From: Candidatus Rifleibacteriota bacterium
GTDB lineage: Bacteria; Riflebacteria; Ozemobacteria; Ozemobacterales; Ozemobacteraceae
Length of the DNA: 16,651 nucleotides
Direction: 5' to 3'
Assembly (NCBI GenBank): GCA_029560455.1
Contig: JAKQKW010000026.1
Span: 1 to 16,651 of the forward strand
Shown one piece after another: positions 7,465-14,894 of this stretch. The first letter of the stretch is position 1; every line of letters starts with the position of its first letter. Under the pieces are notes generated by a model. That model searched no databases. It was not told the DNA's origin and saw only the letters and a list, made by a program, of their open reading frames with translations. Made by a program: the position numbers and the translations under genes.

Positions 7465-8049
7465 TCAGGGGGAATTGAGCTGGCGGTTGAGGCGAGCCGG
7501 GAAAATAAAGGTTTTCAGGGCAAAAGGTTTTTCGTCGCCACTGCGCATTTTAAGTTTGAGGTCAAGGCCGATGCTGATTCTTAAGGTGCCTGAACTGGTG
7601 CCTTCTGGTTCGATGAAGCGCTCGAGATCGGTCTGCCAGGTCAGCGAGGCAACGCGGTTTTTGATCAGTTCCCGTTCACTGTCACCGCCTTCACGCCGGA
7701 AAATGCTGCCGCCACTTTCAGATGCCTGGTAACGATAAACAACCGGTAAAGCCCTGGCTTCGCGACTGCTGTAAACCATGAAGCTCAGCTGGTCGGAAGT
7801 CGCACTGAGCTGAGCCGGATTACTGACAGATGAATCTGGCGCGATGACGGCGCTGTTCAGATCGGTGCGCAGGCGCGCCAGAAACAGTGCTCCATCCTGC
7901 ATCAGCACTGCCGTTCCTTCGCTGCGGCTGAACCCACGGCGAAAATTGGTGAACAGCATAATGGCGGTTCCCATGAATACTGAAACTATGCCGCAGACCA
8001 CGAGGATCTCGACCAGGGTAAAGGCCTGTCTGTTTTTACAGATTCTCAT
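7465..8049 (-). CDS. J/PilW-like minor pseudopilin (cluster A)
   Basis: The product is 194 residues. A 9-residue leader ends NRQA, and processing would precede FTLVEILVVCGIVSVFMG, with Glu14 at mature position 5. The residue before the cleavage site is Ala rather than the usual Gly, which prepilin peptidases tolerate but process less well. The body follows the J/W plan: helix FLARLRTDLNSAVIAP, strand DQLSFMVYSS, then VVYRYQ, SIFRREGG and a closing LRISIGLDLKLKM. It is the last gene of cluster A. Its ATG lies inside the end of the upstream I-like gene (14-base overlap), which suggests coupled translation; only a weak GGTGG precedes it. A T-run follows the stop at about 7446-7453 without an obvious stem, so a terminator is not established. 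Confidence 0.82.
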   Translation of the reverse strand: MRICKNRQAFTLVEILVVCGIVSVFMGTAIMLFTNFRRGFSRSEGTAVLMQDGALFLARLRTDLNSAVIAPDSSVSNPAQLSATSDQLSFMVYSSREARALPVVYRYQASESGGSIFRREGGDSERELIKNRVASLTWQTDLERFIEPEGTSSGTLRISIGLDLKLKMRSGDEKPFALKTFIFPARLNRQLNSP

Positions 8050-8479
8050 TAGCCACCAGCGTTTTCATGAAAAATTCGCGAATACGGTCTGAGCCAGGAG
8101 CAGCGACATACTTTATCGTCACGGTAACTTTCTTGAACAATGTTTTGCCATCGCGTCGAATATCTTCGACTTTCATCGAACGCCAGAGATCTTCTGCCGG
8201 CGAGAACTTGAACAGAACCGGGCCATCAGCAAATTGACCGCCATCGACAATGACATCGCTTTCATATTCGCCGCTTTTGATCTGCCCGAATGGCAGAGAG
8301 ATGATCTGCTCCATAAGCTCGATCGCGGCTGTGTGCGCCCTGAATTCGGCGTCGGTCAGCTGAATGTTTCGGTTACCGGTCGAAAACGTCATGAATACCG
8401 GCAGCATGATCAGGGCGAGTATGCCGGCTGAAAAGACGATTTCGAGCATCGAGAGGCCGCGGCGCGTGCTATTATTCAT
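8036..8479 (-). CDS. I/PilV-like minor pseudopilin (cluster A)
   Basis: The product is 147 residues. The 8-residue leader MNNSTRRG is followed by LSMLEIVFSAGILALIMLPV, with Leu at mature position 1 and Glu at 5. The following helix contains AAIELMEQIISLPFG, the spacing typical of I/V-type pseudopilins, and the body ends in strands KTLFKKVTVTIKYV. The frame is open further upstream (to 8650), but that part lacks pilin-like sequence and lies antisense-free inside the 703-residue gene in another frame. The ATG at 8479 places a standard short leader right before the cleavage site and overlaps the upstream stop by 8 bases. The 14-base overlap with the downstream J-like gene completes a coupled K-I-J trio. 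Assembly with those two partners as a pseudopilus or pilus tip is inferred from the families. Confidence 0.83.
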   Translation of the reverse strand: MNNSTRRGLSMLEIVFSAGILALIMLPVFMTFSTGNRNIQLTDAEFRAHTAAIELMEQIISLPFGQIKSGEYESDVIVDGGQFADGPVLFKFSPAEDLWRSMKVEDIRRDGKTLFKKVTVTIKYVAAPGSDRIREFFMKTLVANENL

Positions 8480-10583
8480 TCCAGAATGAATCCTTGGGAT
8501 CGATGAATACTTTGTAATAACGATTGTAACCGGTAGTCGTCGGGTCCTGGCCGGGTCTGAAGCGGACAGTGCCACCCTGAAAGCGGTGGTCGGCGTATAT
8601 CGAACCGACGCACAGCGAACCGTACATGTCGAACTTAGAGCCGTAGCCAAGTTCTGCGTTCGGGGCTACGACATTTACGTGATTGGGCTGGGTCGAAGAA
8701 AAACTTACCGAGCCGGTACCGGCGAGAACCAGGGTCAGAGCCTCGGCCGGCGATATGCAGCTGATTCCGCGCAGAACCAGATTGCCCTGCTGCAGTATTA
8801 TCATGCCACCACCTTTGACTACCATCGGCTGCGGCTTGCCAGCCGCCGGAATCTGCATATCGAGCTGGCGCGAATTTTTTATGCTGACGATGGCGTTGAG
8901 TTCGAGTTCGCCGCGGTCGTTAAGAAACCGCTTCCAGAAATCGTTGATCGAGTCGATTTCAATCTGTGTGCGGTTTTCGATGACCTGTAACAAAGACTGT
9001 CCCGTCGGCCGGCCTTTGAAAAACATGTGCTGGTCGCGCGAAATTTCGAGGTTGAGTCCGTTATCCATGGCCAGAATGCCTGCATCCGAGGGAAAAACCC
9101 GACCGGCCTTGTTGCTGTAGACATCCTGCATGCTGTTGTAAGACTCGGCATAGGGCAGTTCACTGATCCTGCTCATCAAAAGCGCGTAATCAGCATAACT
9201 GTCGCAAAGCATGCCAGACTGCAGCAGTGGCCCGCCGACCTGGCGGCCCATGATATCCTGAATCATGATCGAATTGTTCCAGGCGTTTTCAGAGACCGAT
9301 GGCAGCAGATACAGAGGTGGCGGACTGACAGAAGTGAACAGCGCCTCGACATCGGGTTCTTCTGGTTTGACTTCAAGGCTGGCATAACGTGGAAAGGCGA
9401 TGTGAACGTTGCCGAATACACGGGTGCGAGACTGGTAGCCCTTGCGCGCATCACCGAACAGATGCAGAATCGAAGATTTCGACGAGTATGCATTCTTTTC
9501 GCCGGTCGACAGAATGTTTCCTTCATACATTGCATCGGTTTCCTTGCGGTTGCTGCGGTCATGAAAGCCGTCAAGCACAAAACTGTGCCCAAACCGGTAA
9601 CTGACCTGACGCACAGATGAAGAGCTCTTGTCCCACGGTATCGACAGCGATGAAGAAAAAGAATCGGGCAGAGCATCAGCCGGCGTCGAAAACTTGACCG
9701 GCGAAAAAATGTTGGGGTTGCTGACATCGTAAAAATGAAAAATTTCGCCGAGATCGCCGGCGCCGGAACAAAGATTGAGACGGCTTCGCCGGCCACCCAT
9801 CCAGATCCAGCCGCGCCGCTGCCAGATATCTTTCTCAGCCTCCTCGCGCAGAATATCGCCCATATTCCCGGCTTCGAAAGGAGCATCGGGAGTTGCGTGA
9901 TTGTAGGTGATCAGCGGCTTCGGCCCGTCGGTTATCATACCGCGGTAGTCGTTGCGGATAATATTGAAGCCACCTTCGCCGGCGCGCGCAGCATCATTGA
10001 CGAACAGACTGAATTTGCCCATCCAGGCCGGAATTGTGCTTCCCACCCTGACCTTGCGTTTGACCAGAATTACCCGGCTGCTGTTCTTGAAAGTGCCGGT
10101 CGATTCGATGACCAGATAACCGTCTTTGGCAGCCGGGTCAGCCCAGCTGGTCGGCGCGGTTTCGCAGATACTGAAATCTCTCAGCCAGACATCGACCTTG
10201 ATCGAGGCGTCTTTGTCCATTTCGCGGGCGAACTCTTCGAGATCGCGGTTCCAGCTGGCGTCGAGCATGTCGTTGATGCAGATGTCTTCGAGTTCGCCGG
10301 GGTTGAGCAGCAGCTGGTTGAGCTGCTGGTTGCCGGAAGTGCCTGACATGACTTTGCCGATCGCTTCGCGCACCGAGCCGATACTGCTGTTAATGCCGGC
10401 TTCAGCAAGAAAGTGAGCGATTTCGCCGTTAACTATGCTCTGAATACCGGTATGCTGATGCCCGACGAACGAATACAGCGAAACCGCCAGAATGAGCATA
10501 ACGGTGCCGATGATGACAGCAAACATTATCGCGAAACCATTGCGGGCTGTTATATTTGACGATACGGTCGAGGCTATCTGCAT
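8472..10583 (-). CDS. Large K/PilX-like pseudopilin (cluster A)
   Basis: The product is 703 residues. A 16-residue leader ends ARNG, followed by FAIMFAVIIGTVMLILAVSLYSF. Mature position 5 is Phe, not Glu, as in GspK and PilX families. The helix continues into HFLAEAGINSS, the AEAG element common in PilX-type proteins. The large exported body is new to me. Residues about 585-680 have short Gly-punctuated strands (GGGMIILQQGNLVLRG, then YGSLCVGSIYADHRFQGG) that look like a beta-helix or similar stacked fold. GspK proteins are about 300 residues, so this is more than double the norm; an adhesive or scaffold tip is possible. No Shine-Dalgarno precedes the ATG, and a TTGACA/GATTAT promoter ends six bases before it. 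It heads the cluster A operon and overlaps the I-like gene by 8 bases. Confidence 0.82.
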   Translation of the reverse strand: MQIASTVSSNITARNGFAIMFAVIIGTVMLILAVSLYSFVGHQHTGIQSIVNGEIAHFLAEAGINSSIGSVREAIGKVMSGTSGNQQLNQLLLNPGELEDICINDMLDASWNRDLEEFAREMDKDASIKVDVWLRDFSICETAPTSWADPAAKDGYLVIESTGTFKNSSRVILVKRKVRVGSTIPAWMGKFSLFVNDAARAGEGGFNIIRNDYRGMITDGPKPLITYNHATPDAPFEAGNMGDILREEAEKDIWQRRGWIWMGGRRSRLNLCSGAGDLGEIFHFYDVSNPNIFSPVKFSTPADALPDSFSSSLSIPWDKSSSSVRQVSYRFGHSFVLDGFHDRSNRKETDAMYEGNILSTGEKNAYSSKSSILHLFGDARKGYQSRTRVFGNVHIAFPRYASLEVKPEEPDVEALFTSVSPPPLYLLPSVSENAWNNSIMIQDIMGRQVGGPLLQSGMLCDSYADYALLMSRISELPYAESYNSMQDVYSNKAGRVFPSDAGILAMDNGLNLEISRDQHMFFKGRPTGQSLLQVIENRTQIEIDSINDFWKRFLNDRGELELNAIVSIKNSRQLDMQIPAAGKPQPMVVKGGGMIILQQGNLVLRGISCISPAEALTLVLAGTGSVSFSSTQPNHVNVVAPNAELGYGSKFDMYGSLCVGSIYADHRFQGGTVRFRPGQDPTTTGYNRYYKVFIDPKDSFWNE

Positions 10584-10589
10584 AATTAA

Positions 10590-10618
10590 ATAATCTCAAC
10601 CCCGGGCATGATTGTCAA
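10590..10618 (-). promoter_or_regulatory. Promoter for pseudopilin cluster A, possibly giving leaderless mRNA
   Basis: A perfect TTGACA (10618-10613) is separated by 17 bases from GATTAT (10595-10590, 4 of 6 matches). The ATG of the 703-residue gene starts 6 bases later, so transcription should begin at or next to the start codon. No ribosome site is visible between them, consistent with leaderless translation. Confidence 0.5.
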
Positions 10619-10622
10619 CGCT

Positions 10623-10650
10623 TTTACCCATTACGAAAAACTGTTACAAT
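10623..10650 (+). promoter_or_regulatory. Extended -10 promoter for the plus-strand exported protein
   Basis: TTTACC (10623-10628, 4 of 6), a 16-base spacer and TACAAT (10645-10650, 5 of 6) are seen, with TG at 10642-10643 forming an extended -10. The predicted leader is about 31 bases and contains GGAGG before the ATG at 10688. It lies back to back with the cluster A promoter, their -35 elements only 4 bases apart, so one regulator could affect both. Confidence 0.5.
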
Positions 10651-10687
10651 GTCCAGGTAAATCTGACGCCCGCAGATGGAGGAATAT

Positions 10688-11164
10688 ATGAAAAATCTCG
10701 CTCTGACACTGGCTCTGGTAATGTTGAGCATTGGAGGATACGCCATGATCGAAACTTTGAGTCTTGAACAGCTCGCGCACGGTGCAGACCTGGTGGTTTC
10801 CGGTAAAATCGCCGGCGTTCGCGCCGTTGAAAAACAGGCCGATGGAGTAGAGGTTGTGGCCAACCTTTTTGAAATTAAAGAATGCCTCAAAGGGGGCATT
10901 GCGGCCGGTGAAAAAATCAGAATCAAAACCTGGCGCGGCATCGAAGACAGCGTCGAGTTTGTTGAAGGCAGAAGCTATCTGCTGTTTTTGCGCAGTGTCG
11001 ATGGTAACTACGAAGTGTTCAACTCACCACAGGGCAGCTGGCCCATTGAAAAAGACGGCAGTTTCTCGGCCATGGGTCTTGGCAAAACCATCGAGCAGGT
11101 AAAAACGGCAATCGAGAGCCGCCCGCTCAAGTTTCAGCCTGAATTCAAGCCCCTATCGCTGTAA
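10688..11164 (+). CDS. Small exported protein of unknown function
   Basis: The product is 158 residues. A signal peptide covers about residues 1-19 (MKNLALTLAL..., ending GGYA). The mature part opens with LSLEQLAHGADLVVSGKI, then alternates strands: VEVVANLFEIKECLKGG, EKIRIKTW, VEFVEGRSYLLFLR, YEVFN. The plan of ADLVV-G-K/V, then EV/IKE-LKG, then a YLLFL strand recurs in exported hypothetical proteins of several phyla, but I cannot name a function. The start was moved from an ATG at 10676 to 10688 because GGAGG (10678-10682) lies 5 bases before the latter and the signal peptide begins there. It is the only plus-strand gene of the window, divergent from cluster A and convergent with the flagellin gene (17 bases between stops, no terminator stem seen). 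Confidence 0.8.
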   Translation: MKNLALTLALVMLSIGGYAMIETLSLEQLAHGADLVVSGKIAGVRAVEKQADGVEVVANLFEIKECLKGGIAAGEKIRIKTWRGIEDSVEFVEGRSYLLFLRSVDGNYEVFNSPQGSWPIEKDGSFSAMGLGKTIEQVKTAIESRPLKFQPEFKPLSL

Positions 11165-11181
11165 GCTGCTGCTATAAATTT

Positions 11182-11967
11182 TCAGCCGTCGATCAGTTTG
11201 AGAACGGTCGCCCGGTTTTCGTCCTGCATTTTGAAAGCCTTTATCGCTGCCTTCGATTGCAGGGCGTTAAGGTTCATGTTGATCAGTTCGGCCGCAATAT
11301 CTGCATCTTCGATGCGAGACTGCGACGCAGTTGTGTTGATGAACTCATTCTGCAATGCCGCTATCTGCGAGCCTATACCGTTGATGGCGGCGCCGATCGT
11401 GCCGCGCTGCGTCGAAACACTGCTGATCGCCTGATTGACCTGCCCGATTGCCTGGTCGGCACCGGAGCTCAGATTCAGTGCGCTTACTCCGAGTGCGTTG
11501 GCGGTGGCGGCCGGCAGTGACATGGTTTCGCCGCCCTGCAGTTCGATGCTGAAACTGCCGTCGAGCAGCTTTTTATCGTTGTAGACGGTGTTGTTGGCAG
11601 TCTGGTCGATCTGCTGTGCCAGCTGGTCGATTTCGCGCTGAATGTTGCCACGGTCTTCGCTGGTCAGCGTTCCGTTCGCGGCCTGCACCGATAATTCGTT
11701 CATGCGTTGCAGAATGTCGCCGGTCGAGCTCAAAGCACCTTCAGCGGTCTGCAGCAGGGAAATTTCGTCCTGACGGTTGTTGATGCCCATCAGCAGACCT
11801 CGCGTCTGCGATTCGAGACTCATTACCATGGCGAGCCCGGCCGGGTCGTCGCTGGCGCTGTTGATTTTTTTGCCGGTTGCCAGCCGGTTCAGAGTCTTGT
11901 TTCTGGCCTCTTCACTTTTTATCAGGCTGCTGTGCAGCCTTTCAGAATTTGTTGCCTTGATAACCAC
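11182..11967 (-). CDS. Flagellin, short form
   Basis: The product is 261 residues. The N-terminal D0/D1 region is unmistakable: RLATGKKINSASDDPAGLAM (28-47), ISLLQTAEGALSSTGDILQR (69-88), ELSVQAANGT (91-100), REIDQLAQQID (111-121). The C-terminal D1/D0 region has SQSRIEDADIAAELINMN (215-232) and ends ATVLKLIDG. Between them only about 60 residues remain, so the surface-exposed D2/D3 part is essentially missing. The filament protein is exported by the flagellar type III apparatus and polymerised outside. The start is the GTG at 11967 with AAGGAGGT 7 bases upstream. No other flagellar gene lies in the window, so hook, motor and chaperone genes are elsewhere. The final residues differ from the usual QANQ-P-VL-LL ending. 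The gene symbol is left open because the system's naming is unknown. Confidence 0.95.
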   Translation of the reverse strand: MVIKATNSERLHSSLIKSEEARNKTLNRLATGKKINSASDDPAGLAMVMSLESQTRGLLMGINNRQDEISLLQTAEGALSSTGDILQRMNELSVQAANGTLTSEDRGNIQREIDQLAQQIDQTANNTVYNDKKLLDGSFSIELQGGETMSLPAATANALGVSALNLSSGADQAIGQVNQAISSVSTQRGTIGAAINGIGSQIAALQNEFINTTASQSRIEDADIAAELINMNLNALQSKAAIKAFKMQDENRATVLKLIDG

Positions 11968-12006
11968 AGTTAAGACCTCCTTGTCTTTTTGTGTACCTAT
12001 ATACTA

Positions 12007-12035
12007 AATATATCTGATTTTAAATGTTTCGTCTA
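12007..12035 (-). promoter_or_regulatory. Sigma-70-type promoter for flagellin
   Basis: TAGACG (12035-12030, 4 of 6) and TATATT (12012-12007, 5 of 6) are separated by 17 bases. The leader would be about 35 bases and contain AAGGAGGT at 11982-11975. No good sigma-28 pattern (TAAA then GCCGATAA) was found, although flagellin genes are often sigma-28 dependent in other bacteria. The -35 lies just upstream of the STAS stop codon region. Confidence 0.4.
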
Positions 12036-12038
12036 TTT

Positions 12039-12389
12039 TTACTGGCGCATTGCCTCGATCGCTTCTGCTTCGCTTTCGAAGGGGTTGCCCATCTGAAGCA
12101 GCCCGACCATTTTAAAAACTCCATAGGTCAGGTCACTGAGCCCGACAAAAGCCAGTTCTCCGCCCTTGTCATCGACGATTATCTCGCTGAGTTCGATGAG
12201 CTGGGCAATGCCCTGCGAGTTGATAACCGGTGAGTCTTTGAGGTTGAGAATGACCTTGTGGCATTCAGACGGCAGATTTTTCTGAACGGCTTCGAATACT
12301 GCTGCACCGCCGTTTTCATCAAGATAGCCGCTGGAACGCACGATAAAAATATCGTTGCTGTTATCTGTACTGATTGTAAAATTGCTCAT
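12039..12389 (-). CDS. STAS-domain protein, anti-sigma-factor-antagonist type
   Basis: The 116-residue product is one complete STAS domain. The strand HKVILNLKDSPVINSQG (44-60) places Ser58 at the position phosphorylated in SpoIIAA; there the sequence is DSSG, here NSQG, so the phosphorylatable Ser is kept while the preceding Asp is Asn. ELAFVGLSDLTYGVFKMVGL (78-97) is the usual second half. Such proteins are switched by a serine kinase/phosphatase and release a sigma factor or control a partner enzyme; no kinase or phosphatase is in the window, so the target is unknown. The ATG at 12389 was chosen over a TTG two codons upstream. No Shine-Dalgarno is present, and a promoter -10 ends 6 bases before the ATG. 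Its position directly upstream of flagellin suggests, but does not show, a link to motility or surface behaviour. Confidence 0.88.
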   Translation of the reverse strand: MSNFTISTDNSNDIFIVRSSGYLDENGGAAVFEAVQKNLPSECHKVILNLKDSPVINSQGIAQLIELSEIIVDDKGGELAFVGLSDLTYGVFKMVGLLQMGNPFESEAEAIEAMRQ

Positions 12390-12395
12390 TGCCAA

Positions 12396-12424
12396 AATAT
12401 ATAGCTATTTTGCCGGCAAGTCAA
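12396..12424 (-). promoter_or_regulatory. Promoter of the STAS gene, possibly giving leaderless mRNA
   Basis: TTGACT (12424-12419, 5 of 6), a 17-base spacer and TATATT (12401-12396, 5 of 6) are followed after 6 bases by the ATG. The spacer contains the perfect 10-base palindrome TTGCCGGCAA (12410-12419). An ATTTTGC/GCAAAAT inverted repeat also flanks the -35, so an operator here is plausible. Confidence 0.55.
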
Positions 12425-12446
12425 TGCAAAATGGGGGCCCGGAAAT

Positions 12447-14894
12447 TCAGAATGCGGTCAGAAATTCGGCGGGAATTTCGCCGCTGCTGCCCTTTTCGGC
12501 TTTGACCTGAGCCTGAAAGCTGGCGCCGGGTTTGGGCACGGTACCATATGACTCGGGCAGCTGCAGTTTGTATAGTTTGCCAGGTTCGGTTTCGACCGCA
12601 ACCGTGCGTTTGTCTGCATCAGAAATCACCACGCGCCCTTTTATGGTGATTGTTTCGAAAACTTTGCGAACGCTCGCCGACTTGAGCGCGGCATCAGGTG
12701 ATACCGGTGGCCCCGGGGCGAGGAAGAGAAACCAGATGAGAACTGTCAGAACGGCGCCGATGGCATAGGCAATAACGGTGAATCGCACCAGCGACGCATC
12801 AAAAATCACGTTTTTGTCGGCGGTTTCTCTGATTTTCTGGATCTTTTCGAGTTTATAAGCGGCGCGTTCGGTTTTTTTGCGTTCTTCTTCGGCTACCAGC
12901 TCTTCGCCGGCGGCAAAGAGCGCTTCAACTGTATGGCCAGGCTCTGTGTCTATTATTCTGATGGCGAGCTCCCGGCACAGGTTTTCGTATTCGTCTTTTT
13001 TCGACGATTTACATGCTTTGTAATCAACGTAAACTCTGAAAAAAGTATCTTCATCAGCATTTGAGCGAAGAATCGAGCTGATCTGCTGCAGGTTTTCGCT
13101 GTCATTCTCGCTTTTGAAAGCACTGATAAGAATCTGGCTGACCGAGTGATAGTCGAAACTGCCGAGACAGAAGATTGCGGTCTGTCGCTGAGCCGGTTTG
13201 ATAGAAGACAGCATTTTTTCGACGAGCGAAATTGCCTGTTTCTTGTCGAATAAAGAAAAGACTTTGATGGCAGCCAGCTTTACCTCATCGTAGCGATGTT
13301 TGATCAATTGCGGCAGGTATGGGTGCAGGGCTTCAGGGTTTATTGCGCTGAGCGCTTCGATAGTCGACTCAAGAATGTTCTGATCGTCACTCTGCAGGCA
13401 GCCGATGAGAAGCTCAGAATCAGCCGGGCCACCGAATCTTTCGATACGTTTGATCACAGCGATCTGCTCACTTACGTCGAGATCTCTGAAAAACGGTCTG
13501 ATGACGGCCATATACTTTTCGCAATTCTCGGCATTGATGGCAGCAATAAGGTTTTGTCGCTCCTGAGCTGTATACTCCTGGAGTGGCCGCTTTTCCACCG
13601 GCTTTTCCTGAGGCTTTTCTTCCTTTGTGGTGACAGATACAGCCGGGGTGGCCGGGGCCGGTTTTGCTGCTTTGCTGGCCGCCGTTGGCTCTGCTGATGG
13701 TTCTGGCCGGGTTGTCCGGACTGGCGCCTGGCTCTTTTGCATCTCGAGCTGCCCGGTTTCCAGAAAATATCTGACTTTTCTGATGTTGTTAAGATCACGT
13801 TCGCGCGGCAGATAGGCTTCGACAACCTGTCGGGCTTCATCGATTCCACGTCTTGCCAGTTCGCTGAGCTTTATCGCTGACTGCAGACGGATCTCGGCCT
13901 CAGGCGATTTCAGCGCGTTGCCATGGTGTTCAATGAAAAGCCTGATGCGCTTTTCCTTGAAATGCGTTTCGAGCACCTGCAGCATCTGGTCTGGCGCGGC
14001 ATTGACTATTTTTGCCTGATACAGCGATTGCAGAACACCTTTCAGAATCACATCGACAAGTTTTTGCTTGATGCCGACGCAGGCCTGGCGAACCTCAAGC
14101 AATCTGGCCGGCATGTGACGCTCTGGGTTGGTCATGAAAATCAGTCCGGCTTTTTTGATCATTTCAGGGTCGCTCTCAACGCTTATGTATCGCAGCATGA
14201 GAGTTTCGATCTGTTTGAAAGGAAAAAAGAACGCCTGGTAAAGCGCTGCATGCTTTTCGGTTTCGAGATTCGAAAACAGCATCGACTCGAAGTGGCGAAG
14301 TGCTTCTGAGGGGTCCCAGCGATGCAAGAGGCGAACCGCCCGCGATCTTATGCCAAAATTGCTGTTGATGAGCAGCGGAACGATCAGATCCTTGAGGCGG
14401 TCGGGGTTGTGTTTTTCGAGAGCTTCGATCGCAGCGCTGAGCACGCGCGGATCATGATGCCGGCACAATTTTTCGATAGCCGGGGTGTCTTCGGCTGAAC
14501 CATATTTTTTGAAAAATTTCAGTACTGAGGGCAGCAGTTGCTGCGAAAAATGCGGCCATTCGGCGCGCCGCAGGCTGACGGCAACAGCAGCGGCCTCATT
14601 GCGTTTGACTGATTCAAGCATCAAGGCAAGGCTGATTTCGTCGCGCTGCGGATTTTTCAGCTGTTCTTCGATGGCTTCGAGGGTGCCGCGGTTCTTGTCG
14701 CCGCTGTCGAGCCGTGCCAGAACCTTCTGCATGTGAAAACGGATGCCGGGCTCCTGTTCGCCGGCAAAGATTTCGCGCAGAGCCTCTCGATGTTCTTCCG
14801 ACCAGTCCATATCCTCGATTCTTGAAAGAACCGAGAACCTGATCACAGGATCAGGAGACTTCAGGTCGTTGAACAGTTCATTTACCGCGTCCAT
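12447..14894 (-). CDS. HEAT-repeat protein with one membrane segment
   Basis: The product is 815 residues. Helical HEAT-like repeats fill residues about 1-385 (for example SPDPVIRFSVLSRI, DPRVLSAAIEALEKHNP, NFGIRSRAVRLLHRWDP). A Pro/Ala/Lys-rich linker covers 388-440. More HEAT repeats follow at 440-650 (QNILESTIEALSAINPEAL, YDEVKLAAIKVFSLFD). A basic, charged helix (670-695) precedes a membrane segment at about 703-725, and the last 90 residues form a small beta-rich domain (KGRVVISDADKRTVAVETE, LYKLQLPESYG). By the positive-inside rule the repeats are cytoplasmic and the C-terminal domain is outside. HEAT repeats act as protein-binding scaffolds; the partner is unknown. The ATG directly follows the upstream TAA with no gap, implying coupled translation. 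Related in layout to other HEAT proteins of unknown role. Confidence 0.85.
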   Translation of the reverse strand: MDAVNELFNDLKSPDPVIRFSVLSRIEDMDWSEEHREALREIFAGEQEPGIRFHMQKVLARLDSGDKNRGTLEAIEEQLKNPQRDEISLALMLESVKRNEAAAVAVSLRRAEWPHFSQQLLPSVLKFFKKYGSAEDTPAIEKLCRHHDPRVLSAAIEALEKHNPDRLKDLIVPLLINSNFGIRSRAVRLLHRWDPSEALRHFESMLFSNLETEKHAALYQAFFFPFKQIETLMLRYISVESDPEMIKKAGLIFMTNPERHMPARLLEVRQACVGIKQKLVDVILKGVLQSLYQAKIVNAAPDQMLQVLETHFKEKRIRLFIEHHGNALKSPEAEIRLQSAIKLSELARRGIDEARQVVEAYLPRERDLNNIRKVRYFLETGQLEMQKSQAPVRTTRPEPSAEPTAASKAAKPAPATPAVSVTTKEEKPQEKPVEKRPLQEYTAQERQNLIAAINAENCEKYMAVIRPFFRDLDVSEQIAVIKRIERFGGPADSELLIGCLQSDDQNILESTIEALSAINPEALHPYLPQLIKHRYDEVKLAAIKVFSLFDKKQAISLVEKMLSSIKPAQRQTAIFCLGSFDYHSVSQILISAFKSENDSENLQQISSILRSNADEDTFFRVYVDYKACKSSKKDEYENLCRELAIRIIDTEPGHTVEALFAAGEELVAEEERKKTERAAYKLEKIQKIRETADKNVIFDASLVRFTVIAYAIGAVLTVLIWFLFLAPGPPVSPDAALKSASVRKVFETITIKGRVVISDADKRTVAVETEPGKLYKLQLPESYGTVPKPGASFQAQVKAEKGSSGEIPAEFLTAF

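Noticed and set aside
7440..7465. Intrinsic terminator after cluster A
   Set aside because: A run of seven T follows the stop on the minus strand, but no GC-rich inverted repeat precedes it.
8480..8650. 57-residue N-terminal extension of the cluster A I-like pseudopilin
   Set aside because: The extension lies inside the 703-residue gene, has no pilin-like sequence, and would put the cleavage site far from the start. ATG 8479 gives a normal 8-residue leader.
9027..10346. Long plus-strand frames (about 200 codons each) opposite the 703-residue pseudopilin gene
   Set aside because: They are by-products of codon bias in the minus-strand gene, with no ribosome sites, domains or signal sequences.
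11968..12038. Sigma-28 promoter for flagellin
   Set aside because: A TAAA is present but no GCCGATAA-like element follows at the right distance; the sigma-70-like pair fits better.
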